Made by a program: the position numbers and the translations under genes
From: Lysinibacillus xylanilyticus
GTDB taxonomy: Bacteria > Bacillota > Bacilli > Bacillales_A > Planococcaceae
DNA: 64,000 nucleotides
Reading direction: 5' to 3'
Assembly: GCF_001183605.1 (NCBI RefSeq)
Contig: NZ_LFXJ01000005.1
Coordinates: 1,054,001-1,118,000 of the forward strand
Notes under the pieces: model-generated
The model's database searches: none
The model's input: only the letters and a program-made list of their open reading frames with translations
Told to the model about the DNA's origin: nothing
Shown here: piece after piece, positions 1-9,132 of the stretch
Layout of the letters: each line of letters opens with the position of its first letter
Position numbering within the stretch: position 1 is the stretch's first letter

Positions 1-2
1 AT

Positions 3-767
3 ACAATTTATGCGATGGATTTACGAGGCTTTGGTGGTTCATCTTATCATAAACCGATTTCCGCGATTAAAGATTTTAGTGATGATGTAAAGCTTTTTGT
101 GGACGCTATTCAATTAAAACAGTTTGACATGATTGGCTGGTCAACGGGCGGGGCTGTATGTATGCAGTTTGTCACTCAGTATCCAGGCTATTGTCAGCAG
201 CTTATTTTACTAGCTTCGGCATCTACGAGAGGCTATCCATTTTACACGGATTTAGGTACAGGCAATCAAACAGCATTAAAGAGGGCATTTGCCTATGAAG
301 AGGTACTCGTCGATACATCTAAAACAAAATTAGTACAAGGCTTCTACGATTCGAAAAATGTGCAGGGCTTACAGTCCGTCTGGAACGCACTTATTTACAC
401 TCATAATCAGCCTAGCGCAGCACACTATCAGACATATGTGGATGATATGCTGACGCAACGAAATTTAGCTGAAGTTTATCATGCATTAAATGTCTTCAAT
501 ATAAGTGCTGTTGACAATGAAGTCGCCAAAGGCACTCATGAGGCACAACAGATTACCATTCCAATTTTAGTATTAAGAGGCGATCGCGATTACGTCATAA
601 CAGAAGGAATGAATGACGAAACAATGCTCGATTTAGGTGCTAATGCACAATTCGTCAGCTTAAAAGACTGCGGCCACTCCCCATTAATTGACGATTTACC
701 ACAGCTTACAACTGAAATTGAAGCATTTTTAGAAATTGGAGGAAAAAATTATGCGTTTAAACAATAA
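3..767 (+). CDS. Alpha/beta hydrolase, 5' end cut by window edge
   Basis: The reading frame is open to the first base of the window, so the gene starts upstream and the ATG at 15 is probably internal. The visible part has the alpha/beta-hydrolase core: a nucleophile elbow GWSTGG about 40 residues after that ATG, an acid-loop LRGDRD and a C-terminal CGHSP histidine, giving a full Ser-Asp-His triad. It overlaps the downstream reductase by 17 bases, and the acyl-CoA ligase follows, so the three genes look like one acyl-metabolism operon. The substrate cannot be read from sequence; esterase, thioesterase or lactonase activity are all possible. Confidence 0.85.
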   Translation, partial: TIYAMDLRGFGGSSYHKPISAIKDFSDDVKLFVDAIQLKQFDMIGWSTGGAVCMQFVTQYPGYCQQLILLASASTRGYPFYTDLGTGNQTALKRAFAYEEVLVDTSKTKLVQGFYDSKNVQGLQSVWNALIYTHNQPSAAHYQTYVDDMLTQRNLAEVYHALNVFNISAVDNEVAKGTHEAQQITIPILVLRGDRDYVITEGMNDETMLDLGANAQFVSLKDCGHSPLIDDLPQLTTEIEAFLEIGGKNYAFKQ

Positions 768-1482
768 AGTTGCCATTATTACAGGAGCTGCGAACGGGAT
801 TGGCTATGCTGCTGCTGAAAGATTTATTGAAGAGGGGGCATTCGTTGTCATTGCAGACTTTAATGAGGAAGCGGGTGTTTCAGCTGCCGAGCAATTAGGG
901 GATCAGGCATTATTTGTGCAAGTAAACGTTGCGGATAGAGAGAGCGTCAAGAAGCTAGTGGCAACGGTTATAGAGCGAGAAGGCCGAATCGATATTTTAA
1001 TAAACAATGCTGGTATTACACGTGACGCGATGCTAACAAAAATGACAGAGGATCAGTTTCAACAAGTGCTTGATGTGAATTTGACTGGAGTGTTTCATTG
1101 TACACAAGAGGTAATCCCACATATGGTTGCTGCCGGCGGGGGCAAAATTATTAATACATCTTCTGTCAGTGGTGTCTATGGAAATGTTGGTCAAACGAAT
1201 TACGCTGCCACAAAGGCCGCTATTGTCGGCATGACCAAAACATGGGCGAAGGAATTGGGTCGCAAAGGTATCAACGTGAATGCGGTGGCACCTGGCTTTA
1301 CAGAAACAGATATGGTGAAAAAAATGCCAGAAAATGTGCTAGCACAAATGCGTTCAGTCGTCCCACTGCAAAGATTAGGAACACCTAGGGATATTGCCAA
1401 TGCTTATTTATTTTTAGCATCTGATGAGGCTTCTTATGTCCACGGTCACACGCTTCATGTGGATGGAGCAATTATGATGTGA
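751..1482 (+). CDS. SDR-family 3-oxoacyl-ACP / acetoacetyl-CoA reductase (FabG-like)
   Basis: This is a classical short-chain dehydrogenase of 243 residues. It shows the Rossmann nucleotide-binding motif TGAANGIG (11-18), NNAG (85-88), Asn110, Ser138 and the YxxxK catalytic pair at Tyr151/Lys155. The family reduces 3-oxoacyl thioesters with NAD(P)H. The ATG at 751 is chosen because GGAGGA lies at 738-743; an in-frame TTG at 736 would place that site inside the gene. It overlaps the hydrolase by 17 bases and is followed after 16 bases by an acyl-CoA ligase, so it may serve a dedicated acyl-CoA pathway rather than general fatty-acid synthesis, where fabG normally sits beside fabD and acpP. Confidence 0.88.
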   Translation: MRLNNKVAIITGAANGIGYAAAERFIEEGAFVVIADFNEEAGVSAAEQLGDQALFVQVNVADRESVKKLVATVIEREGRIDILINNAGITRDAMLTKMTEDQFQQVLDVNLTGVFHCTQEVIPHMVAAGGGKIINTSSVSGVYGNVGQTNYAATKAAIVGMTKTWAKELGRKGINVNAVAPGFTETDMVKKMPENVLAQMRSVVPLQRLGTPRDIANAYLFLASDEASYVHGHTLHVDGAIMM

Positions 1483-1498
1483 TAAGGAGGCTTTCAAG

Positions 1499-2965
1499 AT
1501 GTTTGTAGAGCAATCCTGGATTTTAAAACGTGCATCGCTAACACCTAAACGACTAGCATTGGTGAACCTAGAAACTAAGGAGCAGTGGACTTATCAGCAG
1601 TTAACAGAGGAAATTGCAAAATGGAGTCATTTTTTTGAGCGCCAAAACTTGCAGGCTGGGAGTCGTGTAGCCGTATTTGCGAAAAATCATATACAGCTTT
1701 TTGCTGTTTTATTCGCCTGCGGATTAAGAGGACTTATCTACGTGCCATTAAATTGGCGTATGAGTACGAAGGAATTAAATGATATTTTGATAGATGCTAC
1801 GCCTTCTTTACTGCTTTACGATGAAGAGATGAATTGCCCTTTATCTTTCGAAAATATGAATTCTCTTCGTTTAGTTAATGAAGGAACAGTTCTCAGCATT
1901 CGAGAAGTAGATCTTAATGATCCTTGGTTAATGATTTATACAGGTGGCACAACTGGCAAGGCAAAGGGCGTTGTACTATCCTTTAATTCTGTGAATTGGA
2001 ACGCCATTAATACAATTATTAGCTGGGGTTTGAATGATAGTGATTGTACGTTAAATTATATGCCGTTGTTTCATACAGGAGGTTTGAATGCCTTATGTAT
2101 ACCGCTACTAATGGCTGGCGGTACAGTTGTAATTGGTGATAAGTTTGAGGCAGAAAACGCTCTTAAGGCGATTAATCAGTACAAGACAACGATATCGCTT
2201 TTTGTGCCAACAATGTACCAAGCGATGATAGCGACGGATTACTTTAAGAACAGTAGCTTCCCTTCAGTGAAAGTTTTTTTATCAGGGGGCGCACCATGCC
2301 CGTATCCAATATATGATGCTTTTTATAAGAAGGGGCTATTTTTTAAAGAGGGCTATGGCTTAACAGAAGCGGGGCCAAATAATTTTTATATTTCTCCAGA
2401 GGCAGCCTATTTGAAAAAAGGGGCCGTCGGAAAGAGCATGCAATTCAATGAAGCTAAAATTATCAATAGTGCAGGAGAAAGCTGTGCGCCAAACGAAGTG
2501 GGAGAGCTATTGGTTAGAGGAAAGCATATGTTTCGGTTTTACTGGAATAATCAGCAGGAGACTGAAAAAATCATTCATGATGGGTGGTTAAAAACCGGCG
2601 ATTTAGCCCTAATGGATGAGGATGGTGACTTTTATATTGTCGGTCGCAGTAAAGAGATGATTATTTCTGGTGGTGAAAATGTTTATCCTCAGGAAGTAGA
2701 GCAATGTATTTTGCGCCATCAGTTAGTGCAAGAAGTTGCGGTAATTGGAGTAGCAGATGATTATTGGGGAGAAATCGTGGCAGCGGTTATCGTTTGTCAG
2801 GGTAAGCAAGATACTATATTAGAAGAAATCAAAGAAATCTGTAGCAAACATCTAGGGCGCTACAAAATTCCAAAAAAGATTATGTTCATCGATGAATTGC
2901 CAAAAACAAGTGTCGGGAAAATTGATAAAAAAGCATTACAAATATATGCGAAAGCTGCGAATTAA
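1499..2965 (+). CDS. AMP-dependent acyl-CoA synthetase (ANL superfamily)
   Basis: This 488-residue enzyme has the ANL adenylation motifs in order: the phosphate-binding loop YTGGTTGKAKG, GYGLTEAGP, TGDLALMDEDGDFYIVGR with the hinge region, and a C-terminal GKIDKKAL bearing the catalytic lysine. The family activates a carboxylate with ATP and transfers it to CoA. An AAGGAGG site precedes the ATG. It is last in a three-gene operon with a hydrolase and a FabG-like reductase. Medium/long-chain fatty acid ligase is the best guess; o-succinylbenzoate ligase is less likely because no men genes are nearby. Confidence 0.88.
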   Translation: MFVEQSWILKRASLTPKRLALVNLETKEQWTYQQLTEEIAKWSHFFERQNLQAGSRVAVFAKNHIQLFAVLFACGLRGLIYVPLNWRMSTKELNDILIDATPSLLLYDEEMNCPLSFENMNSLRLVNEGTVLSIREVDLNDPWLMIYTGGTTGKAKGVVLSFNSVNWNAINTIISWGLNDSDCTLNYMPLFHTGGLNALCIPLLMAGGTVVIGDKFEAENALKAINQYKTTISLFVPTMYQAMIATDYFKNSSFPSVKVFLSGGAPCPYPIYDAFYKKGLFFKEGYGLTEAGPNNFYISPEAAYLKKGAVGKSMQFNEAKIINSAGESCAPNEVGELLVRGKHMFRFYWNNQQETEKIIHDGWLKTGDLALMDEDGDFYIVGRSKEMIISGGENVYPQEVEQCILRHQLVQEVAVIGVADDYWGEIVAAVIVCQGKQDTILEEIKEICSKHLGRYKIPKKIMFIDELPKTSVGKIDKKALQIYAKAAN

Positions 2966-3011
2966 GCCATTTCGTCCTGGCATAATGATAGCAAACGCTT
3001 CAGAAAACGAA

Positions 3012-3043
3012 GAAAAAACGCTTGGATATCCAGGCGTTTTTCG
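3012..3043. terminator. Bidirectional intrinsic terminator
   Basis: An 11-bp stem (AAAACGCTTGG with CCAGGCGTTTT, one G-U pair) around an ATAT loop, with A- and T-rich flanks. It lies between the convergent ligase and P-loop genes and can serve both. Confidence 0.75.
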
Positions 3044-3046
3044 GTT

Positions 3047-3607
3047 TTATAAATGAAATGCTTTCTTAATATTCAAAGCAACTTCTTCTGCACTCAAGTT
3101 GGTGTTATTAATCTTTATATAGTTTGCATAATTTATTTCGCCCTCTATAGAATTTAATCTGTATTTTTCCATCGAGCTTTTCAAGTCTTTTTCAGACCAT
3201 TCAATATCTCTTTTTGAAGGTTTATGTTCAAGTCGATTACTACTTTTATTTCGTTCCAGCCTTTCCACTACATCAGCTTCCAGCTCTACAAAGTAGACAG
3301 TACCTCCTCTGGATTCAAAAAGCTTAGCGAGATCGTCCACATAATCCCAATCCTCCTGTATATTAAAAGCCCAGACAAAAGTAAAAATTAAACCATACAA
3401 ATTACTTTTCGATACCTCTTCAAATATTTCCTGGCGAAACAAATTAACTAATTTTTTCCCTTCAGTCGTACTATAACTAAAAAAATGACTAACTAAATCG
3501 ATCGTCATATGGTTATGAAAAAGTTTCAAATCTGTTATTTTAGCTAATTCCTGTCCAACAGTCATTTTCCCCACTGCTTGAGGACCAAATATTAAAACAA
3601 GTTCCAT
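3047..3607 (-). CDS. Small P-loop NTPase / kinase-like protein
   Basis: This 186-residue protein begins with a Walker A-type loop GPQAVGKMTVG (8-18), followed by FHNHMT, a layout shared with small nucleoside or shikimate kinase-like AAA proteins. A charged C-terminal half (residues 110-160) could form a lid. It stands alone on the minus strand with a good AGGAGAGAG ribosome binding site. The substrate is unknown; proteins of this kind are usually annotated only as AAA-family ATPases. Confidence 0.7.
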   Translation of the reverse strand: MELVLIFGPQAVGKMTVGQELAKITDLKLFHNHMTIDLVSHFFSYSTTEGKKLVNLFRQEIFEEVSKSNLYGLIFTFVWAFNIQEDWDYVDDLAKLFESRGGTVYFVELEADVVERLERNKSSNRLEHKPSKRDIEWSEKDLKSSMEKYRLNSIEGEINYANYIKINNTNLSAEEVALNIKKAFHL

Positions 3608-3734
3608 ACTCTCTCTCCTTTTCTAAAGATATATTACCATGAATTTCAAACTAATCCAAAAAATGAAGGTTTTTTAGTTCGCGAACGAGAGTTGGTGACA
3701 TTTTGTTAAAACATATGTCATGAGTATAGGTTGA

Positions 3735-3900
3735 TTGGAGTGAAGACTGGACGACTCCAGGAAGCTTTGCTCTGCGCGAAAGCAAAGTGTCAGCGAAATG
3801 TTTAAACTGTGCGAAAGCGAAGCGTCAGCAACAAATGTTTTCTGTAGCGAAAGCAAAGCGACAGCTACAAAGCGCCCAGTCGGAACGGAAATCAACCTTA
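3735..3900. repeat. Degenerate GCGAAAGC-type dispersed repeat
   Basis: Between the kinase-like gene and the chemoreceptor lies a G+C-richer patch with three imperfect copies of a GCGAAAGCRAAGYGWCAGC unit (about 3776-3868). A diverged inverted relative of one unit is found at 28540-28580 in the thiamine leader. An open frame on the minus strand across it is a by-product of the repeat. The rest of 3608-4066 holds only the chemoreceptor upstream region. Confidence 0.6.
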
Positions 3901-4066
3901 CATTGCGAATTTACCGTTTTTCCTAATGCTAAAACACCCTATATTGATTAAAAATGTTAATTTATTGATAATGTATTGAAACTATTTATAGAATAATGTT
4001 TAATAAACTTGGCTTATATTTTATACATAATATTCCTAATAAGTGTGAGAAAGGAGAGATTAATTT

Positions 4067-5758
4067 TTGCGCAGAAAAATAAGTACAAAATTTAATTTAC
4101 TTTTAGTGGGAGTCATCATATTTTTAAGCGTTATGATTGGATTTGTTTCTCATATACAAGTGAAACAAATTATGCGTAACAATTTTGAGCTAAGCATAAC
4201 CCATATTTCAAAGGTCGGTTATATGCTACTAGAAGAACGATTTAAGGGAGATTGGTCTATAAAAAATGGGGAACTTTTTAAAGGGGATACAAAAATAGTT
4301 AATCAGGAAGCCTTTGTAGATGAGGTAGGAGAAAGCATCGATGGCGGCGTAACCATTTTCCAAGGCTCTAAAGGACTTATCACCAACCTAAAGCTAAATG
4401 GAGAACGTTTAGTGGGCAAAGATGCTGATCCAAAAGTCGTTGAAAATGTAATGAAAAAAGGGGAAACCTTTATAGGTGAAGCAGATGTAGTAGGAACGAA
4501 GTATTTAACACTTTATGCACCCATTAAAGATGCAAATGGAGACATCATTGGGATGTGGTTTGTCGGTGAAACGATAGATGGGGTTAATGCTATTATTTTT
4601 GCATTTATCGGTAAGCTTCTCATTGTATTGTTCATCGGAGCAGTCATTGCTGTACTAGGTAGCTTCCTGTTCACAAGAGCATTTGTGAAACCGCTTCGAG
4701 AAATAAATATTCAACTACATGACATTGCGGATGGAGAAGGAGATTTAACAAAACAGCTACAAATTAACTCCAGGGATGAAGCAGGTGAGCTTGCGCAATC
4801 CTTTAATAAAATGCTGTCAAGCTTAAAAGTATTAATGCAACAAATAGCCCAATCCTCTAAACAGGTTGATGTATCCTCTGATGGTTTAACAACTAAATCG
4901 CAGCAAACAGCGGATATGACAAGACAGCTAACATCAACATTAGAAGATTTAGCGGATGGTTCAAAAACAACATTACATAGCACAAGTGATAGCTTAACTG
5001 CTATGCAGGAAATGGCGATTGGTATCCAACAAGTTGCTGAAACCGCTTCAACTGTTTCAGATGCTGCAGATTCAATGAGTGATGAGGCTGCTCAAGGAAA
5101 TGACTCTTTGAACCGTGTATTGAATCAAATGACAATTATTAATGAATCATCTGGCAATGTAGAGGCGCAGGTCCGTATATTAGGTGATCAGTCACAGCAA
5201 ATTGGCAATATCGTCGATGTTATTACAAGCATCGCAGATCAAACGAATTTGCTAGCTTTAAATGCAGCAATTGAAGCGGCTCGTGCTGGCGAACAAGGGA
5301 AAGGCTTTGCTGTTGTTGCAGACGAGGTTCGCAAATTAGCAGAACAATCAAAGGAATCTGCAGATCAAATAGCATCACTAATTCATTCAATTCAAAATGA
5401 TACAGCCAATGTAATTTCGGCTATTTCAAGTAACTCGAAGGAAGCAGCATCGGGTATGGATGTTGTAGATGATACAAAGCTAGCCTTCCACAAGATCATG
5501 CTGTCGATTAAAGGGGTTAGTACACAGTTGCATGACATCTCTACTGTAACGGAGCAAATGTCTGCAAGTGTTGAAGAAGTTACTGCCTCAACAGAAGCAA
5601 TGGCTCGCATTGCAAGCAAGGCAACAGAAAGTACGGAACAAGTAACGTTAACAGCTAAGGAGCAATTAGCCTTCATAGACAATATGGCTTCTTCAGCAAA
5701 AGAGATGGCACAACAGGCAGACGAGTTGCAAGGCTTAATAAAAAAATTCCAATATTAA
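4067..5758 (+). CDS. Methyl-accepting chemotaxis protein
   Basis: This 563-residue chemoreceptor has an N-terminal transmembrane helix (about 10-30), an extracytoplasmic single-Cache-like sensor (about 35-180), a second transmembrane helix (about 185-210), a HAMP domain ([10 protein letters not shown] onward) and a long cytoplasmic coiled coil. The highly conserved hairpin tip, [20 protein letters not shown], is intact. It would signal through CheA/CheW. The start is a TTG preceded by AAAGGAGAG. No ligand can be named. It is not next to other chemotaxis genes. Confidence 0.95.
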   Translation: MRRKISTKFNLLLVGVIIFLSVMIGFVSHIQVKQIMRNNFELSITHISKVGYMLLEERFKGDWSIKNGELFKGDTKIVNQEAFVDEVGESIDGGVTIFQGSKGLITNLKLNGERLVGKDADPKVVENVMKKGETFIGEADVVGTKYLTLYAPIKDANGDIIGMWFVGETIDGVNAIIFAFIGKLLIVLFIGAVIAVLGSFLFTRAFVKPLREINIQLHDIADGEGDLTKQLQINSRDEAGELAQSFNKMLSSLKVLMQQIAQSSKQVDVSSDGLTTKSQQTADMTRQLTSTLEDLADGSKTTLHSTSDSLTAMQEMAIGIQQVAETASTVSDAADSMSDEAAQGNDSLNRVLNQMTIINESSGNVEAQVRILGDQSQQIGNIVDVITSIADQTNLLALNAAIEAARAGEQGKGFAVVADEVRKLAEQSKESADQIASLIHSIQNDTANVISAISSNSKEAASGMDVVDDTKLAFHKIMLSIKGVSTQLHDISTVTEQMSASVEEVTASTEAMARIASKATESTEQVTLTAKEQLAFIDNMASSAKEMAQQADELQGLIKKFQY

Positions 5759-5963
5759 AGGATGTTGTTTAAGGTACAAACAAGTATACAAAAGGAAAGT
5801 GAATATTTTTAGATACAATTGAATAGAGGTGCGATATAAAGGGAAAATCTCTGTTTATCGTTACTTTTAAAAAATAGTTGTGCTAATTGATATTTATTTT
5901 TTCACAAAGGTTCCCATAATACGAACATATCAGTAAAATAGAGTAGGTTAGGGGGACTTTATT

Positions 5964-6227
5964 TTGAAAGATCAACGCTTTAAAATTGCGCATCGAGAGG
6001 CGCTTATCGGTATCGGGCTTGTTATCGTTAACTTTGCGATTTGGTTTGGATTTGCCTATGGACTAGGCTCTGGTGATCCAACAAGCTATAAGTATGTATT
6101 CGGTTTCCCTGCATGGTTTTTCTATAGCTGTATTGCAGGGACAGGCTTTATGATTATTTTAATCTGGGTCGTCATGAAACTCTTTTTCAAAGAGGTACCA
6201 TTTGACGATGAGGAGGTGGATCAATAA
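5964..6227 (+). CDS. yhdT: YhdT-family small membrane protein
   Basis: This 87-residue protein has two predicted transmembrane segments (about 12-33 and 48-72) and an acidic tail, matching the YhdT/DUF997 family that is typically paired with the pantothenate symporter PanF. It starts at TTG behind a GGGGGAC site, and its stop overlaps the panF start (TAATG), so the two are translationally coupled. It is presumably an accessory subunit or assembly partner; no mechanism can be read from the sequence. Confidence 0.8.
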   Translation: MKDQRFKIAHREALIGIGLVIVNFAIWFGFAYGLGSGDPTSYKYVFGFPAWFFYSCIAGTGFMIILIWVVMKLFFKEVPFDDEEVDQ

Positions 6228-7672
6228 TGCATTGGCAAGTTATTTTTCCACTGCTATTATTTTTAGTCATCATCTTTGGTATTGGTATCTGGTCAAATAA
6301 GCATATACGCTCTTCCAATTCATTTTTACAGGAATACTTCCTAGGTGGTCGTGAAATGGGAGGCTTCATCCTAGCTATGACAATGATCGCTACGTACGGA
6401 AGCGCAAGTAGCTTTATTGGTGGTCCAGGTATTGCTTATACGAAAGGGCTTGGCTGGGTATTACTTGCGATGGCTCAGCTTCCTGCAGGTTATTTTGTTT
6501 TGATGATTTTAGGGAAGAAATTTGCTATTATCGCAAGACGTTATCAAGCCATCACGTTAATAGACTTTTTACGAGAACGCTATAAGAGTCATGCTATAGT
6601 CATCCTATCAGCCATTAGTATTATCATCTTTTTATTTTCTGCAATGATGGCACAATGGGTAGGTGGTGCTCGTTTAATTGAATCATTAACAGGCTTAAAC
6701 TACACAACTGCACTCTTTATTTTTGCAATCTCCGTATTAGTTTATGTAATTATTGGTGGCTTCCGCGCTGTTGCATTGACGGATACAGTGCAGGGCTCAA
6801 TTATGATTATCGGAACAATTATTTTATTAATTGGGACAATCATCGCTGGTGGAGGAATCGATAATATTATGGCTTCACTTGTCGCTGAGAATCCGAATCT
6901 AGTGTCTCCATTTGGAGCAGAAGGTGAATTAACGCCATTATACGTTTCTACATTTTGGATTTTGATAGGTGTCGGAGTTGTGGGGCTACCACAAATCGCA
7001 GTTCGTGCAATGAGCTATAAAGATTCAAAAAGCATGCACTTAGCCATCATCATTGGCACCATTGCCATTGGGACAATCATGTTTGGGATGCATCTAATTG
7101 GTGTTTTAGCACGACCAGTGATGCCAGGTATTGAAATTGGCGATAAAGTAATGCCGCTGCTGACATTAAAGGTTTTACCGCCATTTTTAGCAGGTGTTGT
7201 CTTAGCAGCACCAATGGCAGCAACGATGTCTACAGTGAATGCACTACTGATGCTTGTTAGCTCGACAGTAGTAAAAGATATTTATTTAAATTATATAAAG
7301 CCAACAGCTAATGATACGGAAATCAAGCGTGCAAGCTTTATTGTTACAGCAGTGATCGGTTTAGCAGTAATCGTTTTTGCACTAAATCCACCAGATTTAT
7401 TAGTATGGCTTAATTTATTTGCTTTTGGCGGACTTGAGTCAGTCTTTATTTGGACCGTCGTATTAGGACTATATTGGAAAAAGGCCAACAAATATGGTGC
7501 GATTGCGTCAATGATTTCGGGTATGACCTTATATATCATCATTGATCGTTTTTATCCTTCTGTCTTTGGCATGCATACCGTTACAATTCCAATTGTCGCT
7601 TCCTTTTTCATTTTCGTTATTGTTAGCTTATTAACAAGTCATAAATTTAAAAATGAAAAATTATTTATCTAA
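6227..7672 (+). CDS. panF: Sodium/pantothenate symporter
   Basis: This 481-residue protein is a sodium:solute symporter-family carrier with about 13 hydrophobic helices. The early motif FLGGREMGGFILAMTMIATY and the later helix with GGFRAVALTDTVQG are typical of PanF. It would import pantothenate with Na+ for CoA synthesis. Coupling to the upstream yhdT-like gene (1-base overlap) supports PanF over proline (PutP) or other symporters of the family. A strong terminator follows after 5 bases. Confidence 0.85.
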   Translation: MHWQVIFPLLLFLVIIFGIGIWSNKHIRSSNSFLQEYFLGGREMGGFILAMTMIATYGSASSFIGGPGIAYTKGLGWVLLAMAQLPAGYFVLMILGKKFAIIARRYQAITLIDFLRERYKSHAIVILSAISIIIFLFSAMMAQWVGGARLIESLTGLNYTTALFIFAISVLVYVIIGGFRAVALTDTVQGSIMIIGTIILLIGTIIAGGGIDNIMASLVAENPNLVSPFGAEGELTPLYVSTFWILIGVGVVGLPQIAVRAMSYKDSKSMHLAIIIGTIAIGTIMFGMHLIGVLARPVMPGIEIGDKVMPLLTLKVLPPFLAGVVLAAPMAATMSTVNALLMLVSSTVVKDIYLNYIKPTANDTEIKRASFIVTAVIGLAVIVFALNPPDLLVWLNLFAFGGLESVFIWTVVLGLYWKKANKYGAIASMISGMTLYIIIDRFYPSVFGMHTVTIPIVASFFIFVIVSLLTSHKFKNEKLFI

Positions 7673-7677
7673 TTAAT

Positions 7678-7711
7678 AAAACGCCGTAGAGCTAGAAATC
7701 TACGGCGTTTT
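7678..7711 (+). terminator. panF terminator (twin 1)
   Basis: A perfect 13-bp stem (AAAACGCCGTAGA) with an 8-base loop ending in a short T-run. The same stem recurs almost unchanged at 8197-8232. Confidence 0.9.
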
Positions 7712-7731
7712 ATATTGTAGACAATAAGAGA

Positions 7732-8195
7732 TGGATAGAACGTTTGAAATGGTGGATAGAACCGAGTAGAGCCTCCGGAGCGACGGAAAGAATTACTGAA
7801 GCGACGGAAAGAATCCCTGAAGAGACTGATAGTCGCCTGGAAGTAACAGCTAGGATTCTTGATGTGGCGGGAAGAAAATGATGGATAGAACCTCTGGAGC
7901 GACGGATAGGATCACTGAAGCGACGGAAAGAACTACCGAAAAGATGGATAGAACGTTCAAAGTCGTGGATAGAACCTTCGAAAAGATGGATAGAACGTCC
8001 AAAGTCGTGGATAGAACGTCCAAAGTCGTGGATAGAATCTCTGAATTGATGGATAGAACGTTCAAAGCGACGGAAGAACCCTCGAAATGACGGATAGACC
8101 CTACCGAGCGGCGGAAAGAATCACTCAACCGACGGAAGAACCCCCGAAGCGACGGATACACCTCCCAATATGAAGGAAAGAACACCCAAAGAAAG
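7732..8195. repeat. 21-bp minisatellite between twin terminators
   Basis: From 7881 to about 8195 there are roughly 15 consecutive units of a 21-base repeat starting GGATAGAAC or GGAAAGAA; more degenerate units begin at 7732. Two units are 20 bases long, so no single frame stays open across the array. Within 7878-8090 the 21-base period gives heptads such as MDRTFKV-VDRTFEK, and the opposite strand gives LSTTLDV-type heptads. No convincing ribosome binding site precedes either frame, so I treat the array as non-coding. Confidence 0.85.
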
Positions 8196-8196
8196 C

Positions 8197-8232
8197 AAAA
8201 ACGCCGTAGAGCTAAGAATCTACGGCGTTTTT
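8197..8232. terminator. Terminator twin 2 (bidirectional)
   Basis: A 14-bp stem (AAAAACGCCGTAGA with its complement) around an 8-base loop, with A and T runs on both sides. It terminates the minus-strand exporter gene and is nearly identical to the panF terminator at 7678-7711. Confidence 0.88.
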
Positions 8233-9006
8233 TTAATGATGAACGATGTAATCATACGCATTTTTAGTTAACAAAGTAATCGTTACGAAAATAAACAATA
8301 CGCGGACAAAGCCGCTACCTTTTTTAATCGCCATACGTGAGCCTACGAGTGCACCTGCAATTTGAGCGATACCCATTAGTAAACCATAGACATAATGAAT
8401 CTGACCTAAGTAGGCGAACATTAAAAGACCCGCTAAATTACTTGCTAAGTTTAAAAATTTGGCATTTCCTGCCGCCTTTAAAAAATCGAAGCCGACTAAT
8501 AAAAAGCTAAAAATTAAAAATGAGCCAGTTCCTGGGCCAAGAAACCCATCATAAAACCCGATGCTAAATAACAACAGCATGAATAGAACTAAGTGCGTAA
8601 ACTTTAAATTTTTGACTGCAGCTACTGAACCCCAATCTTTTTTAAAGATTGTATAGACTGCAACGGCTGCGAGCATTATGAGCATAAGTGGTTTTAGTAA
8701 TTCAGGATTGATTAAATGCACAGTCCAAGCTCCGAAAAGTGATCCCACAAAGGCTAATGGAAAGTACTTGATAACCGAACGAATTTCTAGCTGACCGGAA
8801 CGATAAAAGGAAATAGTTGATGTCAATGATCCCATTGTACCGGCAAGTTTATTGGTCGCTACGGCCGCCGCTGGATTTAAACCAGCAAACATAAGGGCAG
8901 GTAATGAAATTAAGCCACCACCTCCAACGACTGCGTCCACAAAGGCGGCTAAAAATCCAAAAGATATTAATAATATAACTACATTTAAATCTACTTCAAA
9001 TAGCAT
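8233..9006 (-). CDS. TauE/SafE-family (TSUP) membrane exporter
   Basis: This 257-residue protein has about eight transmembrane segments in two repeated halves. The N-terminal motif GFLAAFVDAVVGGGGLISLPAL and the second-half GFYDGFLGPGTGSF are the signature repeats of TSUP proteins, which move sulfite, sulfoacetate, taurine-related or other organic anions. It is divergent from a TrmB-type regulator, with a palindrome between them close to this gene's start. The substrate is not determined. An AGAGGTG site precedes the ATG. Confidence 0.88.
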   Translation of the reverse strand: MLFEVDLNVVILLISFGFLAAFVDAVVGGGGLISLPALMFAGLNPAAAVATNKLAGTMGSLTSTISFYRSGQLEIRSVIKYFPLAFVGSLFGAWTVHLINPELLKPLMLIMLAAVAVYTIFKKDWGSVAAVKNLKFTHLVLFMLLLFSIGFYDGFLGPGTGSFLIFSFLLVGFDFLKAAGNAKFLNLASNLAGLLMFAYLGQIHYVYGLLMGIAQIAGALVGSRMAIKKGSGFVRVLFIFVTITLLTKNAYDYIVHH

Positions 9007-9023
9007 GCTTACACCTCTTTAGA

Positions 9024-9047
9024 TAGTTACTACTGAAATAGTAACTA
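9024..9047. promoter_or_regulatory. Candidate operator palindrome
   Basis: A perfect inverted repeat TAGTTACTA-N6-TAGTAACTA lies 18 bases upstream of the exporter start and about 85 bases from the TrmB-type regulator. Position and symmetry suit a regulator-binding site. Confidence 0.5.
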
Positions 9048-9132
9048 AATTTTGCGAAACTGTAAAGACTAATTTTTTTCGTTGGCTTATCTTCATGGCC
9101 TTAACTTATAATAGAGGTAATGGAGGGATTCG

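Noticed and set aside
3674-3895. A 73-codon minus-strand frame before the chemoreceptor gene
   Set aside because: It coincides with the dispersed GCGAAAGC-type repeat and has no recognisable domain or start signal.
7850-8185. A 111-codon minus-strand frame (and a 70-codon plus-strand frame) across the minisatellite, giving Leu/Val- or DRT-type heptads
   Set aside because: Heptads follow automatically from a 21-base repeat. Units of 20 bases break the frame and no good ribosome binding site precedes either frame.
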